Positions 34,070-44,188 of a stretch of 64,000 nt of DNA are shown piece after piece. The notes beneath the pieces are model-generated. The model was not told the origin of the DNA. It worked only from the letters and a program-made list of their open reading frames with translations, and did not search any database. A program made the translations under genes and the position numbers. The stretch spans positions 62,001 to 126,000 of the forward strand of contig NZ_VZOT01000004.1 of the NCBI RefSeq assembly GCF_008801935.1, written 5' to 3'. Each line of letters starts with the position of its first letter. Positions within the stretch are counted from its first letter, which is position 1. The DNA comes from Comamonas kerstersii (lineage in GTDB: Bacteria > Pseudomonadota > Gammaproteobacteria > Burkholderiales > Burkholderiaceae_C).

Positions 34070-37000
34070 ATGTCAACCACTCGAGTCACAGCACCAGCAG
34101 CACAGCACTCCCTTGGGGAGCACGATTTAGGTCCATTGGCATGGGTGCTGGAGGAGGTCCGCAAGTCGCTGGACGGCGCCATCAAGGCCACACGACTTTT
34201 TGTCCGAGAAGCCGAGGCAGCGCGCGACTCGGACCTGGCAGTGCTGGACAGCAGCCCTTTGCGCATGGCCAAGCAGCATCTGCACCAGTCCTGCGGGGCT
34301 CTGGAAATGGTGGGCATGCCGCAGGCTGCATTGCTGCTGCGTTCCATGGAAGCAGCCGTGCAGCATTATGTGCAAAAACCAGCAAATTGCACGGAAGCCG
34401 TGGTCCAGACACTGGAAAAAGCCAGCTTTGCCTTGCTGGAGTTTCTGGAGACCGTGCTGGCTGGCAAACGGATTACGGCGGTGGCCCTGTTCCCCCAGTA
34501 CCGTGATGTGCAGGCCCTGTTTGATGCCCAGGGCAAGGTGCATCCTGCCGACTTGTGGCCGATTGAGCGTCGTCTGCGTGATCCGGAACTCGGCGTGCAA
34601 TGTGCACCGCTGGCGTATGACGCACAGCAGCGCAAGATTCTGGATGCGGCCGTGCTGCAGATCGTGCGTGGCGACGATATTGCGCAATCCAGCATGCGCG
34701 TGCGCGACGTCTGTCTGGGCTATGCCCAGGCGCAGACAGAAGCACCGATGCGCATTTTCTGGAAGGTAGCAGCAGCTTATTTCGATGCCATGGCCCATGG
34801 CCTGCTGAAGGTGGACATCTACTCCAAGCGCGTGGCATCGCGCGTGCTGATGGTGTCTGTGGCGCTGGCCAAGGGCGATCCAGTGGCTCCGGAGCGCTTG
34901 CTGCAGGACATGCTGTTTTTCTGCGCACAGGCCAGGACCTCGGCCGCGGGGGCGCAGGATGCCACGGTCTGGAAGACGGTCTATGACGCCTTCGGACTGC
35001 AGCGGCACACCCCCGTAGATTATGAGCAGGTGCGCTTCGGGCGCTTTGAGCCTACTGCGCTGGCGCAGGCACGCAAGCGGATTGCGGCCGCAGCAGAAAT
35101 CTGGTCGGCACTGGCTGGTGGCAACGTGCAGAAGATCAAGCCTGCGGTGGATCAGTTCTCTCTGGTCTGTGATTCGCTGCAAAAGCTGATGCCCGGTGGG
35201 CAGGGGTTGGCCAAGGCGCTGACGCAGGTGCTCAGCAGTGTGGCCACACGCAACCAGCCGCCTTCACCTGAAGTGGGCATGGAAGTGGCAACAGCCGTGC
35301 TGTATCTGCAGGCAGCGTTGACCTCACTCGACATCAGTGATGAGGACATGTCCGCCCATGCAGCAACGCTGGCTCAGCGTCTGACATCGGTGCTGGCAGG
35401 TGCCGCATCTCAGCCGCTGGAGCCTTGGATGGAGCAGTTGTATCGTCAGGTGAGCGACCAGCAGACCATGGGCAGTGTGGTGGGGGAACTGCGTGGCACG
35501 CTGGCCGAAACCGAAAAGCTGCTCGACCGGTATTTCCGCAGTCCGGACGACAAGTCCATGCTCAGCGCCGTCGCCACCCATTTGTCGCAGATGCGTGGCG
35601 TGCTGTCGGTGCTGGGGCTGGAGCCAGCTTCCCAGGCCATGGTGTGCATGCGCCAGTATGTGGAGCGCCTGCAGACCGAAGACATGCCGGAAGACGAACA
35701 GCGCACGCTGTTCGACAAGATTGGCAACAGCCTGGGTGCATTGGGCTTTTTGATCGACATGCTGGGCTACCAACGCAATATTGCCCGCAAGCTGTACGAG
35801 TTTGACGAGCAGGATGGCGAGCTCAAGCTGCTCATGGGGCGTGTGCGCCTGCGTGCAGGTGATGAGACCGTGGCCAAGCCCGTTGAGGAAGTGCTGCAGG
35901 CACGTGTGCAGCAGATTGACCAGCCCATCATCCTCAAGCAGCCTGCTGCGCCCGCAGTGCAGGAAGTGCAGGCGGCGGAGGCAGCAGCTGAGTCAGCGCC
36001 TGTGCCTGCTGCGGAACCGGCGTCTGCACCCCAGCCAGCAGCGCCTGCATTGTCCATAGAGCCCGTCGTACAGGCAGACGCTGCGTCTGCAGCGCCGCTT
36101 GAAGTCGCACATGAAGACTCGGACGACGAACTGCTGGACATCTTCCTGGAAGAAGCGCGCGAGGTGGTGGGCAATGGCCGTGCAGCCCTGGAGCTGCTGG
36201 CCGAAGACCCAGCCAATATGAGCGAGCAGACGGTGCTGCGCCGTGCCTTCCACACCCTCAAGGGTAGCTCGCGCATGGTCGGGCTGGACGAATTTGGGCA
36301 GGCAGGCTGGGCCATGGAGCAGATGCTCAATGCATGGCTGGCCGAGCAAAAAGCCATGCCTGCGCCCATGCGCCAGCTGGCAGCTCAGGCGCTGGACGGA
36401 TTTGAAGCCTGGGTGGCAGCCATTGAGGCCGGTGCTGCCCAGTCCTGGCAATCTGCGCCTTTCCGGGCCAGTGCAGATGCCATGCGGCTGGAAGGTCGCC
36501 TGATTGCGTTGGACATTCATGCTGCCAGCGGCCAGCAGGCAGCGGCACCGAGTGTGGTGCTGGAAGTTGCAGATGATGCGCAGGTGGACGCGCTTTCTGT
36601 GGCTGCGCTGGAAGACGTAGCCGAAGCAGCGCCTGCGGTGCACGAGGAAGCCAGCGAGTCAGCGCTGCAGCTCGATATCTCTGAGCTGTTGCTGCAGGAC
36701 GAAGCCGCAGCACCCGCTCTGGAGCCGCAGAGCACCCAGGAGGCGGCTGCAGACATTCCGGTGGCGGAGGAAATCAGCTTTGACGAGTTTGATGCACTGC
36801 TCAAGGCCTCAGAGGATGGGCCGCAAAGCAGTGCGGAGCCTGCATCTGTGCAGCCGCAGGAGCCAGAGGCTGCCGAGGTGCCGCAGGTGCTGGAGCTGCC
36901 TGAACTGGAAGCACTACAGCTGCAGACGGACGCTGCTGAAACCATGCAGGCCATGCCAGCCGAGCAGGAAATGGAGCCTGAGGCCGAAGCAGTGCCTGTT

Positions 37001-40000
37001 GCACAGCAAGAGCAGGAAGCACCCGCTACACCTGCTGTGGAAATCAAGCAGATTGGTGATGTTGCCGTCTCGCTGCCGCTGTTCAATGTCTATCTGGGCG
37101 AGGCTGAAGAGTGGTCTGCCCGACTGCTGGCGGCCCTGACAGGCTGGCAGTCCGAACTGCACGAAGCGCAGCCAGACATGGTCAATGCCTGGGCGCATTC
37201 GCTGGCTGGCAGTTCCGCCACTGTAGGCTTTGCTGCACTGTCTGGCTTGGCGCGCAAACTCGAGCATGCTCTGCAGCATGTGGCACCACAGCCGCATGGC
37301 GTGGCCGAACAGGTGCAGGTGTTTGTGAGCGCTGCAGAGGAAATTCGCTCCATGCTGCACCAGTTTGCTGCTGGCGTGCTGCCGACTGCCTCCGAGCAGC
37401 TGCATGCGCAGCTGCAGCACATACTCGATAGCGCACTGCTCAGCCAGGCACCGGCACAAGTGCAGGCAGACGTGGAGGCGGCCGCTACGCCCACGGTTGC
37501 AGAGCAGCTGGCGACTGCACCTGAGCCAGAGCCTGTGGTTCCAGCCATGGAGCAGCAGCCCGTCGTGCATGCTGTGGCGCTGGATGATGACGAGATTGAA
37601 GCCGTTGATGCCATCGACCCCGACCTCTTCCCCATCTTTGAGGAAGAGGCCATGGAGCTGTTGCCCACCATCGGCGCAGCCATGCGTGAATGGAGCGCGC
37701 ACCCGGCGCGTACAGAGGCACGCCATACCCTGCTGCGTGCCCTGCACACCTTCAAAGGCAGCTCACGCCTTGCAGGTGCCATGCGTCTGGGTGAAATGGC
37801 CCACCGCCTGGAGTCAGCGGTGGAGGCGCTGGATGCTGAGACCGCATCGGCTGAGCGGATCGACCCCCTGTTTGCGCGCCTGGATGCCATGGAAGCAGGC
37901 TTTCGGGCACTGTGCGCGCAAGGCGAAGCTGGAGGGGCAGAGCAGCTCAAGCAGCCTGTGCCCGTCGAGGTGGAGGAAGCATCACCACCTGCCACAGCGC
38001 AGCCGCAGTACACCGCATGGACAGACGCTACACCTGCAGGGGCAGCAGCACCCGCGGTGCAGGATGCGGCACGTGCAGCCAGCCAACAGACGGTGCGCGT
38101 GCGCTCGCAGCTGCTGGATCGCCTGATCAACGAAGCGGGTGAGGTGCTGATTGCGCGTTCGCGTCTGGATGTGCGCATGCATAGCATCAAGCATTCGCTG
38201 CAGGACCTGTCGGTCAATCTGGACAAGCTGCGCCAGCAGCTGCGTGATGTGGAGGTGCAGGCCGAGTCACAGATGCAGTCGCGCATGCAGCTGGCCAAGG
38301 AAGCCGGTGCAGACTTTGACCCGCTCGAGTTTGACCGTTTCACGCGTGTGCAGGAGCTCACGCGCATGATGGCCGAGTCGGTCAACGACGTGGCCACGGT
38401 GCAGCGCAGTCTGCAGCGGGATGTGGACGCGGCGGAAGACGATCTGATTGCCCAGGGCCGTCAGTCCCGTGAGCTGCAGCGTGACTTGCTGCGCACGCGC
38501 ATGGTGGAGTTCGACGCTATCTCTGAGCGTCTGTATGCCGTGGTACGCCGCACGTCCAAGGAAACCGGCAAGCAGGTCAAGCTGGGCCTGACGGGTGGCA
38601 CCATTGAAATGGACCGTGGCGTGCTCGAGCGCATGGTGCCTGCGTTTGAGCATTTGCTGCGCAACTGCGTGGACCACGGTATTGAAAAGCCCGAGCTGCG
38701 CACCGCAGCGGGCAAGCCTGCCAGCGGCACCATCAGCGTGCAGGTGCAGCAGGAAGGCAATGACGTAGCGGTGAGCTTCCACGATGACGGCGCAGGCCTG
38801 AATGTGGAGCGTATCCGCGACAAGGCACTGGCACAGGGGCTGATCACTGCTGATGAGGTGGTGGATGCCGCACGCGCAGCCCAGCTGATCTTCATGCCCG
38901 GCTTTACGACGGCGCAGCAGGTCACAGGCGTGTCGGGCCGTGGTATTGGCATGGATGTGGTGCGCTCCGAAGTGCAGGCGCTTGGTGGCCGTATTGAAAC
39001 GCACACCCTGCCCGGCCAGGGCTCTGCCTTCCGGCTGGTGCTGCCACTGACCACGGCGGTGACGCAGGTTGTGATGCTACGTGCTGGTAGCTTCTCCGTA
39101 GGTGTGCCAGCCAGCCTGGTGGAAGTCGTGCGCCGTGTGAGCATGGCGGATCTGGAAGCCGCCTACCGCAGCGGCGAACTGATGGAAGGCGACGAGCGCA
39201 TTCCGTTCTACTGGGCCGGTGCCGTTTGGAGCCAGTCACCCCGCAGTGTGGACGATGGCGCAGGCAAGACACGGCCTGTGGTGCTGATCCGAAGCGCCTC
39301 GCAGCGCATTGCATTGCACGTGGATGAAGTGCTGGGCCAGCAGGAAGTGGTGATCAAGCCGCTGGGCGCGCAAATGTCTCGCCTGCCTGGTCTGACTGGC
39401 ATGTCGGTGCTGGCCTCTGGTGCTGTGGTGCTGATCTACAACCCTGTGGCGCTGACCACGGTGTACGGTGCGCAGATCCGTGAACTGGGCAAGGGCTTGC
39501 CCGCCGTGCTGGACGAGCAGACCGCCAAGCAGCTGCAGCGCGAAGCAGCGCCTGCCGAGCCCGTCACCGGCGTGCAGCCATCGAGCCAGGTGCCGCTGGT
39601 CATGGTGGTGGACGACTCCATCACCGTGCGCCGTGTGTCGCAGCGCCTGCTGCAGCGCGAAGGCTACCGCGTCATCACCGCCAACGATGGCCTGCAGGCG
39701 CTGGACAAGCTGCAGGGCGAAGAACTGCCCAGCGTGGTGCTGTCCGATATTGAAATGCCGCGCATGGACGGTTTTGATCTGCTGCGCAGCATCCGTGCTG
39801 CCGAGCGTCTGCAGCACCTGCCGGTGATCATGATTACCTCGCGTATTGCCCAGAAGCACCGTGACCATGCCATGGAGCTTGGTGCCAACCACTACCTGGG
39901 TAAGCCGTACTCAGACGACGAACTCATGGCGCTGGTGCACCACTATGCAGTGGGCAAGCCTTTGCCTGAGCCGCAGGAAGATGCTGTCGCTGTACGTAGC

Positions 40001-40006
40001 GAATAA
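34070..40006 (+). CDS. chpA: Hybrid chemosensory histidine kinase ChpA (CheA-like)
   Basis: 1,978 residues from ATG 34070 (AAGGA six bases before). Order seen: long N-terminal region (to about 600) with pseudo-Hpt helical repeats, Hpt with FHTLKGSSRMVG (H728), a divergent Hpt with HSLAGSSATVG (H1043), Hpt with LHTFKGSSRLAG (H1226), dimerisation helices, CheA ATPase domain (N1532 in NCVDHGIE, GRGIGMDV), CheW domain and a C-terminal receiver with D1893. Ala/Glu/Pro/Gln-rich linkers join the parts. It is shorter than Pseudomonas ChpA, with fewer Hpt domains. Confidence 0.93.
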   Translation: MSTTRVTAPAAQHSLGEHDLGPLAWVLEEVRKSLDGAIKATRLFVREAEAARDSDLAVLDSSPLRMAKQHLHQSCGALEMVGMPQAALLLRSMEAAVQHYVQKPANCTEAVVQTLEKASFALLEFLETVLAGKRITAVALFPQYRDVQALFDAQGKVHPADLWPIERRLRDPELGVQCAPLAYDAQQRKILDAAVLQIVRGDDIAQSSMRVRDVCLGYAQAQTEAPMRIFWKVAAAYFDAMAHGLLKVDIYSKRVASRVLMVSVALAKGDPVAPERLLQDMLFFCAQARTSAAGAQDATVWKTVYDAFGLQRHTPVDYEQVRFGRFEPTALAQARKRIAAAAEIWSALAGGNVQKIKPAVDQFSLVCDSLQKLMPGGQGLAKALTQVLSSVATRNQPPSPEVGMEVATAVLYLQAALTSLDISDEDMSAHAATLAQRLTSVLAGAASQPLEPWMEQLYRQVSDQQTMGSVVGELRGTLAETEKLLDRYFRSPDDKSMLSAVATHLSQMRGVLSVLGLEPASQAMVCMRQYVERLQTEDMPEDEQRTLFDKIGNSLGALGFLIDMLGYQRNIARKLYEFDEQDGELKLLMGRVRLRAGDETVAKPVEEVLQARVQQIDQPIILKQPAAPAVQEVQAAEAAAESAPVPAAEPASAPQPAAPALSIEPVVQADAASAAPLEVAHEDSDDELLDIFLEEAREVVGNGRAALELLAEDPANMSEQTVLRRAFHTLKGSSRMVGLDEFGQAGWAMEQMLNAWLAEQKAMPAPMRQLAAQALDGFEAWVAAIEAGAAQSWQSAPFRASADAMRLEGRLIALDIHAASGQQAAAPSVVLEVADDAQVDALSVAALEDVAEAAPAVHEEASESALQLDISELLLQDEAAAPALEPQSTQEAAADIPVAEEISFDEFDALLKASEDGPQSSAEPASVQPQEPEAAEVPQVLELPELEALQLQTDAAETMQAMPAEQEMEPEAEAVPVAQQEQEAPATPAVEIKQIGDVAVSLPLFNVYLGEAEEWSARLLAALTGWQSELHEAQPDMVNAWAHSLAGSSATVGFAALSGLARKLEHALQHVAPQPHGVAEQVQVFVSAAEEIRSMLHQFAAGVLPTASEQLHAQLQHILDSALLSQAPAQVQADVEAAATPTVAEQLATAPEPEPVVPAMEQQPVVHAVALDDDEIEAVDAIDPDLFPIFEEEAMELLPTIGAAMREWSAHPARTEARHTLLRALHTFKGSSRLAGAMRLGEMAHRLESAVEALDAETASAERIDPLFARLDAMEAGFRALCAQGEAGGAEQLKQPVPVEVEEASPPATAQPQYTAWTDATPAGAAAPAVQDAARAASQQTVRVRSQLLDRLINEAGEVLIARSRLDVRMHSIKHSLQDLSVNLDKLRQQLRDVEVQAESQMQSRMQLAKEAGADFDPLEFDRFTRVQELTRMMAESVNDVATVQRSLQRDVDAAEDDLIAQGRQSRELQRDLLRTRMVEFDAISERLYAVVRRTSKETGKQVKLGLTGGTIEMDRGVLERMVPAFEHLLRNCVDHGIEKPELRTAAGKPASGTISVQVQQEGNDVAVSFHDDGAGLNVERIRDKALAQGLITADEVVDAARAAQLIFMPGFTTAQQVTGVSGRGIGMDVVRSEVQALGGRIETHTLPGQGSAFRLVLPLTTAVTQVVMLRAGSFSVGVPASLVEVVRRVSMADLEAAYRSGELMEGDERIPFYWAGAVWSQSPRSVDDGAGKTRPVVLIRSASQRIALHVDEVLGQQEVVIKPLGAQMSRLPGLTGMSVLASGAVVLIYNPVALTTVYGAQIRELGKGLPAVLDEQTAKQLQREAAPAEPVTGVQPSSQVPLVMVVDDSITVRRVSQRLLQREGYRVITANDGLQALDKLQGEELPSVVLSDIEMPRMDGFDLLRSIRAAERLQHLPVIMITSRIAQKHRDHAMELGANHYLGKPYSDDELMALVHHYAVGKPLPEPQEDAVAVRSE

Positions 40007-40018
40007 GACTGCTCTTAT

Positions 40019-40109
40019 AAAGAGAGCTGCTAGCGCTTGTTATTCAAGGATTTCAGATGGAAAGCATTCTGAAATCAAGTAATTTCAAGCGCTGGCAGCT
40101 CTCTTTTTT
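40019..40109. repeat. Long-type dispersed repeat after chpA
   Basis: AGAGAGCTGCTAGCGCTTGT, AAGGATTTCAGA ... TCTGAAATCAAG and TTTCAAGCGCTGGCAGCTCT, followed by a run of T. The arms form a long hairpin and the T-run makes it a plausible terminator for chpA. It overlaps an artificial N-terminal extension of the yqgE frame, which argues for the later yqgE start. Confidence 0.75.
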
Positions 40110-40182
40110 CTTGCTTTCAGGGCTGCAGGGGCTTGTGTGGCACTGCCAAATGGCGCATGGATCATCGCTAAAATACGCGGTT

Positions 40183-40782
40183 ATGCCCGCTGAATCTGCG
40201 CCTATCAATTTGACGCACCACTTCCTGATTGCCATGCCCAATCTGGAGGATGAGTCCTTTTCCCGCAGCGTGGTGTATTTGTGTGAACACAACGAGCGCG
40301 GTGCGCTCGGTCTGATCATCAACAAGCCTTCCACGCTGAGTCTGCAATCCTTGCTGCGCAAGATCGATCTGCCCATGGGGCGAGAGGACCTGCAGGAAGA
40401 CATGGTCTTCCGTGGTGGCCCTGTGCAGACCGATCGCGGCTTTGTACTGCACGACCCCATCATCATCGAAGGCGCGGAAGCCAACCAGTCTGCCTATGCC
40501 TCTACGCTGACCGTGCCTGGAGGGCTGGAGATGACCACCTCCAAGGACGTGCTGGAAGCCATTGCCAATGGCGCGGGCCCACGCCGCGTGCTGGTCACGC
40601 TGGGCTATGCCTCCTGGGGTGAAGGACAGCTGGAGTCCGAGCTGGGTGAAAACGCCTGGCTGACGGTGCACGCCGATCCCCAGGTGATCTTCGACACCCC
40701 CGCCGAAGAGCGCTACAACAAAGCCTTGAGCCTGCTGGGCCTGCAGCCCTGGATGCTCTCTCCCGAAGCAGGTCGCGCATGA
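40183..40782 (+). CDS. yqgE: YqgE/AlgH family protein
   Basis: 199 residues. NLTHHFLIAMPNLEDESFSR, VVYLCEHNERGALGLIINKP, FRGGPVQTDRGFVLH and LGYASWGEGQLESEL are the family signatures. Cytoplasmic protein of unknown biochemical role, named AlgH in Pseudomonas. The open frame reaches upstream through a dispersed repeat, so ATG 40183 is used. It overlaps ruvX by 4 bp, the common yqgE-ruvX pair. Confidence 0.93.
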   Translation: MPAESAPINLTHHFLIAMPNLEDESFSRSVVYLCEHNERGALGLIINKPSTLSLQSLLRKIDLPMGREDLQEDMVFRGGPVQTDRGFVLHDPIIIEGAEANQSAYASTLTVPGGLEMTTSKDVLEAIANGAGPRRVLVTLGYASWGEGQLESELGENAWLTVHADPQVIFDTPAEERYNKALSLLGLQPWMLSPEAGRA

Positions 40783-41231
40783 CCCCCGATACTTCCCTTC
40801 CACGGCCCGGCAATGCTGCTGACAAGGCCGTGGTCATTCCTGCGCATGTGCAGCAGTTACTGGCCTTTGACTTCGGCACCAAGCGCACGGGCTGCGCTTC
40901 GGGCAACCGTGTGTTTGGCGCAGCCAGTCCGCTGCCCACCATCAAGGCCGAAGGCGCAGATGCACGCTTTGCAGCCATTGAGAAACTGATCAAGGAGTGG
41001 CAGCCACAGGCGCTGGTCATTGGTGTGCCTTACCACCCGGATGGCGCACCGCACGAGAACACGGCCAAGGCGCTGAAGTTTGGCCGCCAGCTGCGCGGGC
41101 GCTTTAACCTGCCTGTTTATGAAGTGGATGAGCGCTACAGTACTACCGAAGCCCTGGCCGGTGGTGCCAAAGATGCCGATGCTGCGTCGGCATGCATCAT
41201 CCTGGAGCAATTTTTGAGGAGCATTGCATGA
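40779..41231 (+). CDS. ruvX: Holliday junction resolvase-like RuvX (YqgF)
   Basis: 150 residues. RNase H-like fold with LLAFDFGTKRTGCASGN (catalytic Asp), VIGVPYHPDGAPHENT and VDERYSTTEA. YqgF proteins process the 5' end of 16S rRNA precursors and have been proposed as resolvases. ATGA overlaps with yqgE before it and pyrR after it place it in the pyrimidine operon. Slightly extended N terminus (about 25 residues). Confidence 0.93.
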   Translation: MTPDTSLPRPGNAADKAVVIPAHVQQLLAFDFGTKRTGCASGNRVFGAASPLPTIKAEGADARFAAIEKLIKEWQPQALVIGVPYHPDGAPHENTAKALKFGRQLRGRFNLPVYEVDERYSTTEALAGGAKDADAASACIILEQFLRSIA

Positions 41232-41737
41232 GTCTTTCCGCTGGTTCTTTGGTGCTGGACGCCGAAGCCCTGTACCGTGAGCTGCTGCGCGGCGTGCGCA
41301 GTCTGATGGGACCGAACACCCAGTTGGCAGGCGTGGCCTCGGGTGGTGCCTGGCTGGCAGAACGACTGCACAAGGACCTGGGCCTGCCCGGCAAGCCCGG
41401 CGTGCTGTCCTCGGCCCTGCACCGCGATGACTTTGCTCAGCGTGGCATGGCGCAGAGCGTGCAGACACAGCTGGACTTTGATGTGAACGGCGCTGACATT
41501 CTGGTGCTGGACGATGTGCTCTACACCGGCCGCACCGTGCGTGCCATTTTGAACGAGCTGTACGACTATGGCCGCCCAGCAAGCGTGCGCCTGGCCGTGC
41601 TGGTGGACCGTGGTGGCCGTGAGCTACCAGTGGCCGCCGAATTTGCCGCCGCACGCGTGGCGCTGCCCGCCAGCCAGTCGCTGGCGCTGGCACGCACAGA
41701 AGACGGCACCTTCCAATTTGAAGTCAAAGAGGCATGA
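41228..41737 (+). CDS. pyrR: PyrR bifunctional regulator / uracil phosphoribosyltransferase
   Basis: 169 residues. [30 protein letters not shown] (PRPP-binding motif) and [10 protein letters not shown] identify PyrR. In Gram-positive bacteria it attenuates pyr transcription; in proteobacteria the regulatory function is less certain, with uracil phosphoribosyltransferase activity possible. Overlaps ruvX and pyrB by 4 bp each. No obvious anti-terminator structure with the Gram-positive PyrR-binding form was seen upstream. Confidence 0.93.
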   Translation: MSLSAGSLVLDAEALYRELLRGVRSLMGPNTQLAGVASGGAWLAERLHKDLGLPGKPGVLSSALHRDDFAQRGMAQSVQTQLDFDVNGADILVLDDVLYTGRTVRAILNELYDYGRPASVRLAVLVDRGGRELPVAAEFAAARVALPASQSLALARTEDGTFQFEVKEA

Positions 41738-42705
41738 ACGTGCTGTACAAGCGCAACAACCCCCAACTGAACAAGAACGGCGAGCTGATCCACCTGCTCT
41801 CCACGGAGGGATTGTCCAAAGACATCCTGACCCAAATTCTGGACACCGCTGAGAACTTCGTCAGCGTCAATGACCGTGAAGTCAAGAAAGTGCCGCTGCT
41901 GCGTGGCAAGAGCGTGTTCAATCTGTTCTTTGAAAACAGTACACGCACGCGCACCACGTTTGAGATCGCGGCCAAGCGCCTGTCGGCTGACGTGTTCAAT
42001 CTGGACATTGCCCGCTCCTCGACCGCCAAGGGCGAGACCCTGCTGGACACCATCGACAACCTCTCGGCCATGGCGGCCGATATTTTTGTCGTGCGCCACA
42101 GCGAGTCCGGTGCGCCTTACCTGATTGCCCAGCACGTGGCACCCCATGTGCACGTGGTCAATGCCGGTGACGGCCGTCACGCACACCCCACACAGGGTCT
42201 GCTGGACATGTACACCATCCGTCACTACAAGAAGGACTTCTCCAACCTGCGCGTGGCCATCGTGGGCGATGTGCTGCACTCGCGCGTGGCGCGCTCTGAC
42301 ATCCATGCGCTGACCACGCTGGGCGCTGCTGAAGTGCGCGTGGTGGGGCCTCGTACCCTGGTGCCCTCCGACATGAGCAGCATGGGCGTGCGCGTCTTCC
42401 ACAACCTGGAAGAAGGTATCAAGGACTGCGACGTCATCATCATGCTGCGTTTGCAGAACGAGCGCATGAGCGGCGCGCTGCTGCCTTCGAGCCAGGAATA
42501 CTTCAAGAGCTTTGGCCTGACCGAAAAGCGCCTGGCACTGGCCAAGCCCGATGCCATCGTCATGCACCCTGGCCCCATCAACCGCGGCGTGGAGATTGAC
42601 TCCGCCGTGGTCGATGGCCCGCAGGCCGTGATTCTGTCGCAGGTGACGTTTGGTATTGCCGTGCGTATGGCGGTCATGTCCATCGTCGCAGGCAACGAAG
42701 CGTAA
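41734..42705 (+). CDS. pyrB: Aspartate carbamoyltransferase catalytic chain
   Basis: 323 residues. [24 protein letters not shown] carries the carbamoyl-phosphate site (split here: STRTRTTFE), then [47 protein letters not shown] and [12 protein letters not shown]. It makes carbamoyl-aspartate, the first committed pyrimidine step. With PyrX it forms the class A dodecameric ATCase seen in pseudomonads. ATGA overlap with pyrR. Confidence 0.96.
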   Translation: MNVLYKRNNPQLNKNGELIHLLSTEGLSKDILTQILDTAENFVSVNDREVKKVPLLRGKSVFNLFFENSTRTRTTFEIAAKRLSADVFNLDIARSSTAKGETLLDTIDNLSAMAADIFVVRHSESGAPYLIAQHVAPHVHVVNAGDGRHAHPTQGLLDMYTIRHYKKDFSNLRVAIVGDVLHSRVARSDIHALTTLGAAEVRVVGPRTLVPSDMSSMGVRVFHNLEEGIKDCDVIIMLRLQNERMSGALLPSSQEYFKSFGLTEKRLALAKPDAIVMHPGPINRGVEIDSAVVDGPQAVILSQVTFGIAVRMAVMSIVAGNEA

Positions 42706-42708
42706 TTG

Positions 42709-42756
42709 TTTTGATAGCTACTAGCGCTTGCTGGATAAGCGCTAGAGGCCAATTTG
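42709..42756. repeat. Short GCTAGCGCTT-type intergenic repeat
   Basis: TTTTGATAGCTACTAGCGCT, TGCTGGAT and AAGCGCTAGAGGCCAATTTG. The TAGCGCTT/AAGCGCTA arms pair. It fills most of the pyrB-pyrX gap and ends 10 bp before the pyrX start. Confidence 0.75.
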
Positions 42757-42766
42757 GTATGTAACC

Positions 42767-44062
42767 ATGAAAATCTTGATTCAAAACGGCCGCGTGATTG
42801 ATCCGGCCCGTGGTTTTGACCAGGTATGTGATGTGGCCGTGGCTTCTGGCCGTGTGCTGGCCATTGGTCAGCTGCCTGCAGGCTTTGAAGCAGACCGTGT
42901 GATTGATGCTTCTGGCCAGTGGGTACTGCCCGGCCTGGTGGACCTGGCGGTGCGCCTGCGTGAACCCGGTCATGAGCACGAAGACATGCTGACGTCCGAA
43001 ATGGCGGCCAGCGTGGCTGGTGGTGTGACCAGCCTTGTGTGCCTGCCTGATACCGACCCCGTGCTGGACGAGCAGGGACTGGTGGAAATGCTCAAGCTGC
43101 GTGCTGAAAAGCTGCACCAGTCGCGCGTCTTCCCCATGGGGGCGCTGACCAAGGGCCTCCAGGGTGAAGTGCTGACGGAAATGGCAGAGCTGTCTGATTC
43201 AGGCTGCGTGGCCTTTGGTCAGGCGGATACGCCCCTGTCCAGCATCACCACGCTCAGCCGTGCGCTGAGCTACGCCAACACCTTTGGCTATGCCGTGTGG
43301 CTGCGTCCCCAGGATAAGGACCTGGGCAAGGGCGTGGCTGCCAGCGGTGCGCTGGCCACACGCATGGGCTTGTCCGGCGTGCCTGTGGCGGCCGAGACCA
43401 TTGCCCTGCACACGATTTTTGAGCTGATCCGTGGCTCGCAGACCCGCGTGCACCTGTGCCGTATTTCCAGCGCCGCTGGCGTGGAGCTGGTGCGCAAGGC
43501 CAAGGCCGAGGGCATGAATGTGACGGCAGACGTGTCCATCAACAGCCTGCATCTGACGGAAAATGACATCGGCTACTTTGAAAGCAGCGCACGCCTGATT
43601 CCCGTGCTGCGCCAGCAGCGCGACCGCGAGGCGCTGTCTGCTGCCCTGGCCGATGGCACGATTGATGCGCTGGTGTCTGACCACTGCCCGGTCGATGATG
43701 ACGCCAAGGTGCTGCCTTTTGCAGAAGCAGAAGCCGGTGCCACCGGCGTGGAACTGCTGCTGTCGCTGGCTGTCAAATGGTCGCAAGACCAGAATGTGCC
43801 GCTGCTGCGTGCGCTGGAAGTGGTGACCGCTGCTCCTGCACGTCTGCTGGGCAGCGCGCTGGGAACCTTGCAGGCCAGCCTGGGTCAGCTGGTAGAAGGC
43901 GGCGTGGCCGACCTGTGCGTGGTCAACCCACAGCAGGCATGGACTGTCACGCCACAGGCCCTGGTCAGCCAGGGCAAGAGCACACCGTTCACTGGCTATG
44001 AAGTGCCTGCACGCGTGCAGCTGACCATGGTCAATGGCCATATCGCGTTTGAGCGCAACTAA
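42767..44062 (+). CDS. pyrX: PyrX, non-catalytic dihydroorotase-like ATCase subunit
   Basis: 431 residues with dihydroorotase fold (IQNGRVIDPARG, VLPGLVDL, EMAASVAGGVTSLVCLPDTDP, DVSINSLHLTEND, DHCPVDDDAK). The metal-binding D-x-H-x-H is D59-L-A61-V-R63-L here, so both zinc histidines are lost. That is the PyrC' (PyrX) type, which has no dihydroorotase activity but is needed to assemble ATCase with PyrB. A true pyrC must lie elsewhere. Confidence 0.88.
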   Translation: MKILIQNGRVIDPARGFDQVCDVAVASGRVLAIGQLPAGFEADRVIDASGQWVLPGLVDLAVRLREPGHEHEDMLTSEMAASVAGGVTSLVCLPDTDPVLDEQGLVEMLKLRAEKLHQSRVFPMGALTKGLQGEVLTEMAELSDSGCVAFGQADTPLSSITTLSRALSYANTFGYAVWLRPQDKDLGKGVAASGALATRMGLSGVPVAAETIALHTIFELIRGSQTRVHLCRISSAAGVELVRKAKAEGMNVTADVSINSLHLTENDIGYFESSARLIPVLRQQRDREALSAALADGTIDALVSDHCPVDDDAKVLPFAEAEAGATGVELLLSLAVKWSQDQNVPLLRALEVVTAAPARLLGSALGTLQASLGQLVEGGVADLCVVNPQQAWTVTPQALVSQGKSTPFTGYEVPARVQLTMVNGHIAFERN

Positions 44063-44188
44063 GCCTTGATCGCACCACCGGCAGGCTTTGGCTTGCTGGT
44101 GGCTGTAGAGCCGTTGCGTGCGAGTGCGCAGCCGTGTGCTGAGGATGAACAAGAGGGTGTAACCGTAAACACAAAGTGGGAGAGCTTG

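Noticed and set aside
40057-40182. N-terminal extension of yqgE
   Set aside because: The extension is translated from a dispersed repeat; the family starts near ATG 40183.
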